A stretch of DNA of 64,000 nucleotides from Temnopleurus reevesii (Eukaryota; Echinodermata; Echinoidea; Temnopleuroida; Temnopleuridae), in assembly GCA_036244855.1 (NCBI GenBank), contig BQKZ01000002.1, positions 267,294-331,293 on the forward strand, given 5' to 3'. Positions within the stretch are counted from its first letter, which is position 1; each line of letters starts with the position of its first letter. The translations under genes and the position numbers were made by a program. Positions 60,837 through 64,000 of the stretch are shown here, piece after piece. The notes below the pieces were generated by a model that saw nothing but the letters and a program-made list of their open reading frames with translations, made no database searches and was not told the DNA's origin.

Positions 60837-61110
60837 CAACACCAACACCAACACCAAACTTGAAGTCGATTTTATCCCAATCCCTAGGAATTGGTGTTGA
60901 AGAATGGAGCAATTGCACGTATATCGTCAACATCGATCATGATCCTCAGGTTCAGCAGACGACATTCAACACTTGCAATCAACAAGAATGACCAGAAATA
61001 CGTCAGAATCTTGCGAGGTCAAGCCCAACACCGACAGACTTCAAGTTTGGTGTTGAGGCTGGTATTGCTGTTGCTGCAACACCAACATCAGCGTTCAACA
61101 CCGTAATTGA
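60837..61110. repeat. Inverted repeat with perfect 19-bp arms and ACACCA motifs
   Basis: CAACACCAAACTTGAAGTC (60849-60867) and its exact inverse complement (61037-61055) flank about 170 bp. Extra AACACC/GGTGTT motifs sit beside both arms. It may be a foldback element; the ends are not defined. Confidence 0.5.
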
Positions 61111-61529
61111 AGTCACCCATTGGTGCCCATTGTCATTAAAATTAGACTGTCAACAGCTACATGTCTGCTATCCATGTCGAAAGATAAAATCTTGTTTTTT
61201 GAGTTAACGTACATGTATAGGATTTTGTGTTGGAAAGGGAGCACTGGAAAGTAACCAAAGTTCCAAAATAAAATTGGGATATAGGATTTTAAAAGGGTGA
61301 TTTTGAGGGGATTTAAGATCGTTATTCCTGGTGCTACACAGGCAAAGTGGCATCAACTCCATAGATCTCTGGAGTAGTGACAATGTAAAAAACTATTCCA
61401 GAGAGCTATTCGTAGCTACATTATGTAAGAGAACATACAAGTTTGAAAGACAGAAAAATCCATCTGTTCAAAATCTGTCTCCAGCAATGACAAAACAGGC
61501 AGCATGGACTCATGGAGACGAGGCAAATA

Positions 61530-61660
61530 ACACAATGTCAAAAGATCTAATACAGCATAAAAAATTATTACATTTACACATTAAGTATCTGAGACTAGGC
61601 AGGTACAATGTCAAAAGATCTAATATAGCATAAACAATGATTACATTTACACATTAAGTT
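61530..61660 (+). repeat. Two-copy direct repeat, period about 74 bp, with a third fragment at 62183-62228
   Basis: CAATGTCAAAAGATCTAATA, then AGCATAAA and TTACATTTACACATTAAGT, occur near 61532 and 61606. A diverged fragment with ATTATTACATTAACACATTG and AGTATCTGAGACA recurs at 62190-62233. Confidence 0.7.
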
Positions 61661-61768
61661 AATGTCAATAGGGCTTAATCGTAGTTTAGGTCCCCCGCAA
61701 TCATTTTGCACAGTATCCCTTCAAGCGCACGCAGTGGGGACCTCAATCCACTGCCACAGATTTGTGTG

Positions 61769-61913
61769 TAAAGCGCCGGTCACATAGGACCCCGGAAGCG
61801 ACACGATTCACCCTGTCTCTTTGTTAATTCACAGTTAACTGCCTCAGGCTCAGAACAACGAGTTGGGGTGAATCGTGTTGCTTCCGGGGCCTATGTATGT
61901 GACCGGGGCATTA
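61769..61913. mobile_element. Foldback MITE, family A copy 2
   Basis: The arms GCCGGTCACATAGGACCCCG and their inverse at the right (CGGGGC...GTGACCGGGGC) match the element at 1311-1444. The loop (TTTGTTAATTCACAGTTAAC) is reversed relative to copy 1, and an 8-bp block (CTCAG-type) is repeated. Confidence 0.75.
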
Positions 61914-62468
61914 AGAAATGCGGGAACGTCAGCAAGGAGGAACTTAAAATACGATATCGCCATCAAAAGATGGGCCGTCTCATGAAATAAGCCACCTCTC
62001 GAGCTCTCTAATCCAGCGCAGTCTATGCTATGCAGTCTATGAGTATGACTATGCCTAGGCTATGGTCTGGAGCTGGAAGTGGAGTCGAGATGAGTCATCA
62101 TTCATCAGTCAACCGCTGACTGACAAAATGAACACAAGTCTATGGACTCTATGGAGTGGACTATTTCACGAGAATGACTCTGACACAACATAAAAAAATT
62201 ATTACATTAACACATTGAGTATCTGAGACAGGGTCTCCTATGAACGCATTCATCTCCTCGATCTAACCAGGCCTAACTGAATGCATAGCTTTGCATGCTG
62301 CAAGCCTGTAGACTGCAGCCACCACTCGCGGGGCACACAGCTGTACGCAACCGCGCCAGCCAGCTAGGCGGACATGATGCCCTACGATAGCTTCGTCACG
62401 CGCGTGTGCGTGTACTTACCGTTCTCATTCACCTAAACTAGTAATTTCATGCTATTCTAGGGACTTAC

Positions 62469-62640
62469 CGGTGCCAATATGAAGCGAAATAGTTCTCCGA
62501 TACCCGATATAATCACTAAAGTATTATTTTAATAATTCCGTGAGCAGAGTAGGAAATAATTTTAAAAACCGTCCGACAAGAGTTGGCCTCGCCGATTCTC
62601 TTCCTTCTTCCTTGTTGATTTATTTGCGAGATGTACGGTG
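62469..62640 (-). other. Candidate AKT first (non-coding) exon
   Basis: A strong minus-strand donor (CACCG then GTAAGT at 62468-62463) lies at the 3' side of a less AT-rich stretch, and an alternative donor (AACG then GTAAGT) is at 62419-62414. No coding start in frame with AKT is expected here. The transcription start is unknown, so the right-hand end is arbitrary. Confidence 0.3.
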
Positions 62641-62672
62641 ACGTCATATGACCATGGCCACGTGATCAGCTG
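62639..62672. promoter_or_regulatory. Candidate promoter motifs: CRE and E-boxes
   Basis: TGACGTCA (62639-62646, full CRE palindrome) overlaps CATATG (62645-62650), followed by CACGTG (62659-62664) and CAGCTG (62667-62672). The cluster sits just upstream of the candidate first exon on the minus strand, in a locally GC-richer region. Motif presence only; use as a promoter is inferred. Confidence 0.35.
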
Positions 62673-63044
62673 CCCAGGCCAGATGGCTGGATTTTTACCA
62701 TTTTTCTCACTTTTTTAAAACCACTTGGAAAGTGCTTTTTTTAACCATGAACCAGATCTTTATATTTTCATTTTATTGTTGCAGACAGTCTTCCGCTGCT
62801 TGTAACATGCAAAAGAATTTCCCCCATGGTTTCAATTTTTCCATTTGGGGGGAGGGGGTGGAGAAAGCTACATTTAGATATTAACATTACTTTATGTTCA
62901 ATAATTAAACAGTTGTATTAAAAATTTCTTATGATAAATTAAAAAAGAGTGAAAATGATACTCATTTTGTGTATATTCAAACGAAAGAACAAATTTTGTC
63001 TGCTTTAATAAAAAAAAAATTAAAAAGTGAATGCTGACGCCATC

Positions 63045-63178
63045 ACAGATTATGTTAAAGTTGCCAACTCAAGGGTGTCATTAGTGGCGGTAATAAAAGA
63101 TTTGAAAATTCATAACTTTTGAATGCCCGGTTATCCTATTTTGCTCAGATTTTCACAATGTGTGCTCAAAGAGCTTAG
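63045..63178 (-). mobile_element. Foldback family B, partial reverse copy
   Basis: CATCACAGATTATGTTAAAG, GATTTGAAAATTCATAACTT and TTTTGCTCAGATTTTCACA match the inverse complement of the left arm and inner part of the element at 2024-2575. Only half an element is present. Confidence 0.6.
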
Positions 63179-63211
63179 CATCATTATACTATCTCTATGA
63201 GAAATAAATGT

Positions 63212-63334
63212 TGCCAGGTACCCATTCACCTAGCTGGGTTAAGTGTAGCAAAGTGTGGATAAAGTTTGGGTGGGAGTCGAGGCTACAACCCTCGGGTGGA
63301 AGGAGAGAGTTGAAACCACTACACCACAACCCTT
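63212..63334 (-). mobile_element. tRNA-derived SINE, family D, truncated minus copy
   Basis: Read on the minus strand it begins GGGTTGTGGTGTAGTGGTTT, contains GAGGGTTGTAGCCTCGACTC and ends at GGTGAATGGGTACCTGGCA, in the same order as the copy at 58491. The 3' tail is missing. Confidence 0.7.
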
Positions 63335-63661
63335 CCACATGTATATAATGTAGAGCTTTGAAGTTGATTATGCACTTTATTCATTATAACCAGTGGCGGA
63401 TCTACTGGGGGGTTTAAACCCCCCCCCCCTTGGGCTGCCAAAAAAAAAGGAGTAAAAAAAGAAAAAGAAAAGGGAGAAAGAGGGAAAAGAAGGGGGAAAG
63501 AGACTGTGTTCATGAATCCAGTCTCCGACGCGACCAAGATGTAAAATACACGACCCCTCCCACTTGTTTGGCATAAAATACATATTGTCTATGCAGATTT
63601 GTATACGAGTATTTTACTAACAAAATATTGGATAGAATCTCATGTTTCCGACGAAAAAAAC

Positions 63662-64000
63662 NNNNNNNNNNNNNNNNNNNNNNNNNNNNNNNNNNNNNNN
63701 NNNNNNNNNNNNNNNNNNNNNNNNNNNNNNNNNNNNNNNNNNNNNNNNNNNNNNNNNNNNNNNNNNNNNNNNNNNNNNNNNNNNNNNNNNNNNNNNNNNN
63801 NNNNNNNNNNNNNNNNNNNNNNNNNNNNNNNNNNNNNNNNNNNNNNNNNNNNNNNNNNNNNNNNNNNNNNNNNNNNNNNNNNNNNNNNNNNNNNNNNNNN
63901 NNNNNNNNNNNNNNNNNNNNNNNNNNNNNNNNNNNNNNNNNNNNNNNNNNNNNNNNNNNNNNNNNNNNNNNNNNNNNNNNNNNNNNNNNNNNNNNNNNNN
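63662..64000. other. Assembly gap (N run to window end)
   Basis: All bases are N from 63662 to 64000. Confidence 0.99.

Noticed and set aside
61331..61633. 100-codon open frame on the plus strand
   Set aside because: Its end lies in a local direct repeat and I see no motif or splice context; judged likely random.

Overview
The window is eukaryotic and reads as an animal genome. It is AT-rich and gene-sparse, with GT-AG introns from 0.4 to 19 kb and many small transposon relics, tRNA-derived SINEs and microsatellites. A single AKT-type kinase, a Cys-rich PLAC8-type exon and repeats ending in AAGCGCT-like tails fit a marine invertebrate deuterostome. A sea urchin is my best guess; this is inference from style, not from a database match. 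Runs of N (45973-46156 and 63662-64000) and isolated single n bases show it is part of a draft scaffold.

The main content is one gene on the minus strand: an ortholog of the protein kinase AKT/PKB. I could join twelve coding exons between 45935 (ATG) and 9820 (stop), all with GT-AG introns and matching phases. Together they give 1479 nt, or 492 residues. The protein has an N-terminal PH domain, a charged linker, a full kinase domain with its glycine loop, catalytic Lys, YRDLK and DFG, an activation-loop Thr, a turn-motif Thr and a C-terminal hydrophobic motif with its Ser. It is therefore intact and should be regulated by PDK1 and mTORC2 like other AKTs. Upstream of the coding start, plausible 5' non-coding exons lie near 57.4-57.5 kb and 62.5 kb. 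A CpG- and E-box-containing stretch near 62.6 kb could be the promoter.

At the left edge, on the plus strand, 674-781 is the last coding exon of a PLAC8-family gene whose other exons lie outside the window. The region 782-9300 is intergenic or distal AKT 3' UTR and holds several foldback elements and a CA-rich minisatellite. Intron 1 (26608-45856) contains two minisatellite-like tracts, several MITEs and a nearly perfect 1.67-kb tandem duplication joined at a single n. That duplication is more likely an assembly artefact than biology. The 5' flank (46157-63661) carries a frameshifted transposon-like gene with a MITE nested inside it, SINE copies and more foldbacks.

No new multi-gene system is visible. 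The items most worth a second look are the dense set of foldback element families with several copies each in the window, the broken transposase-like gene, the duplications at single-n joins, an unexplained pair of open frames at 24 kb on the minus strand, and the poly-Thr extension encoded by an (ACG) repeat at the AKT N terminus.
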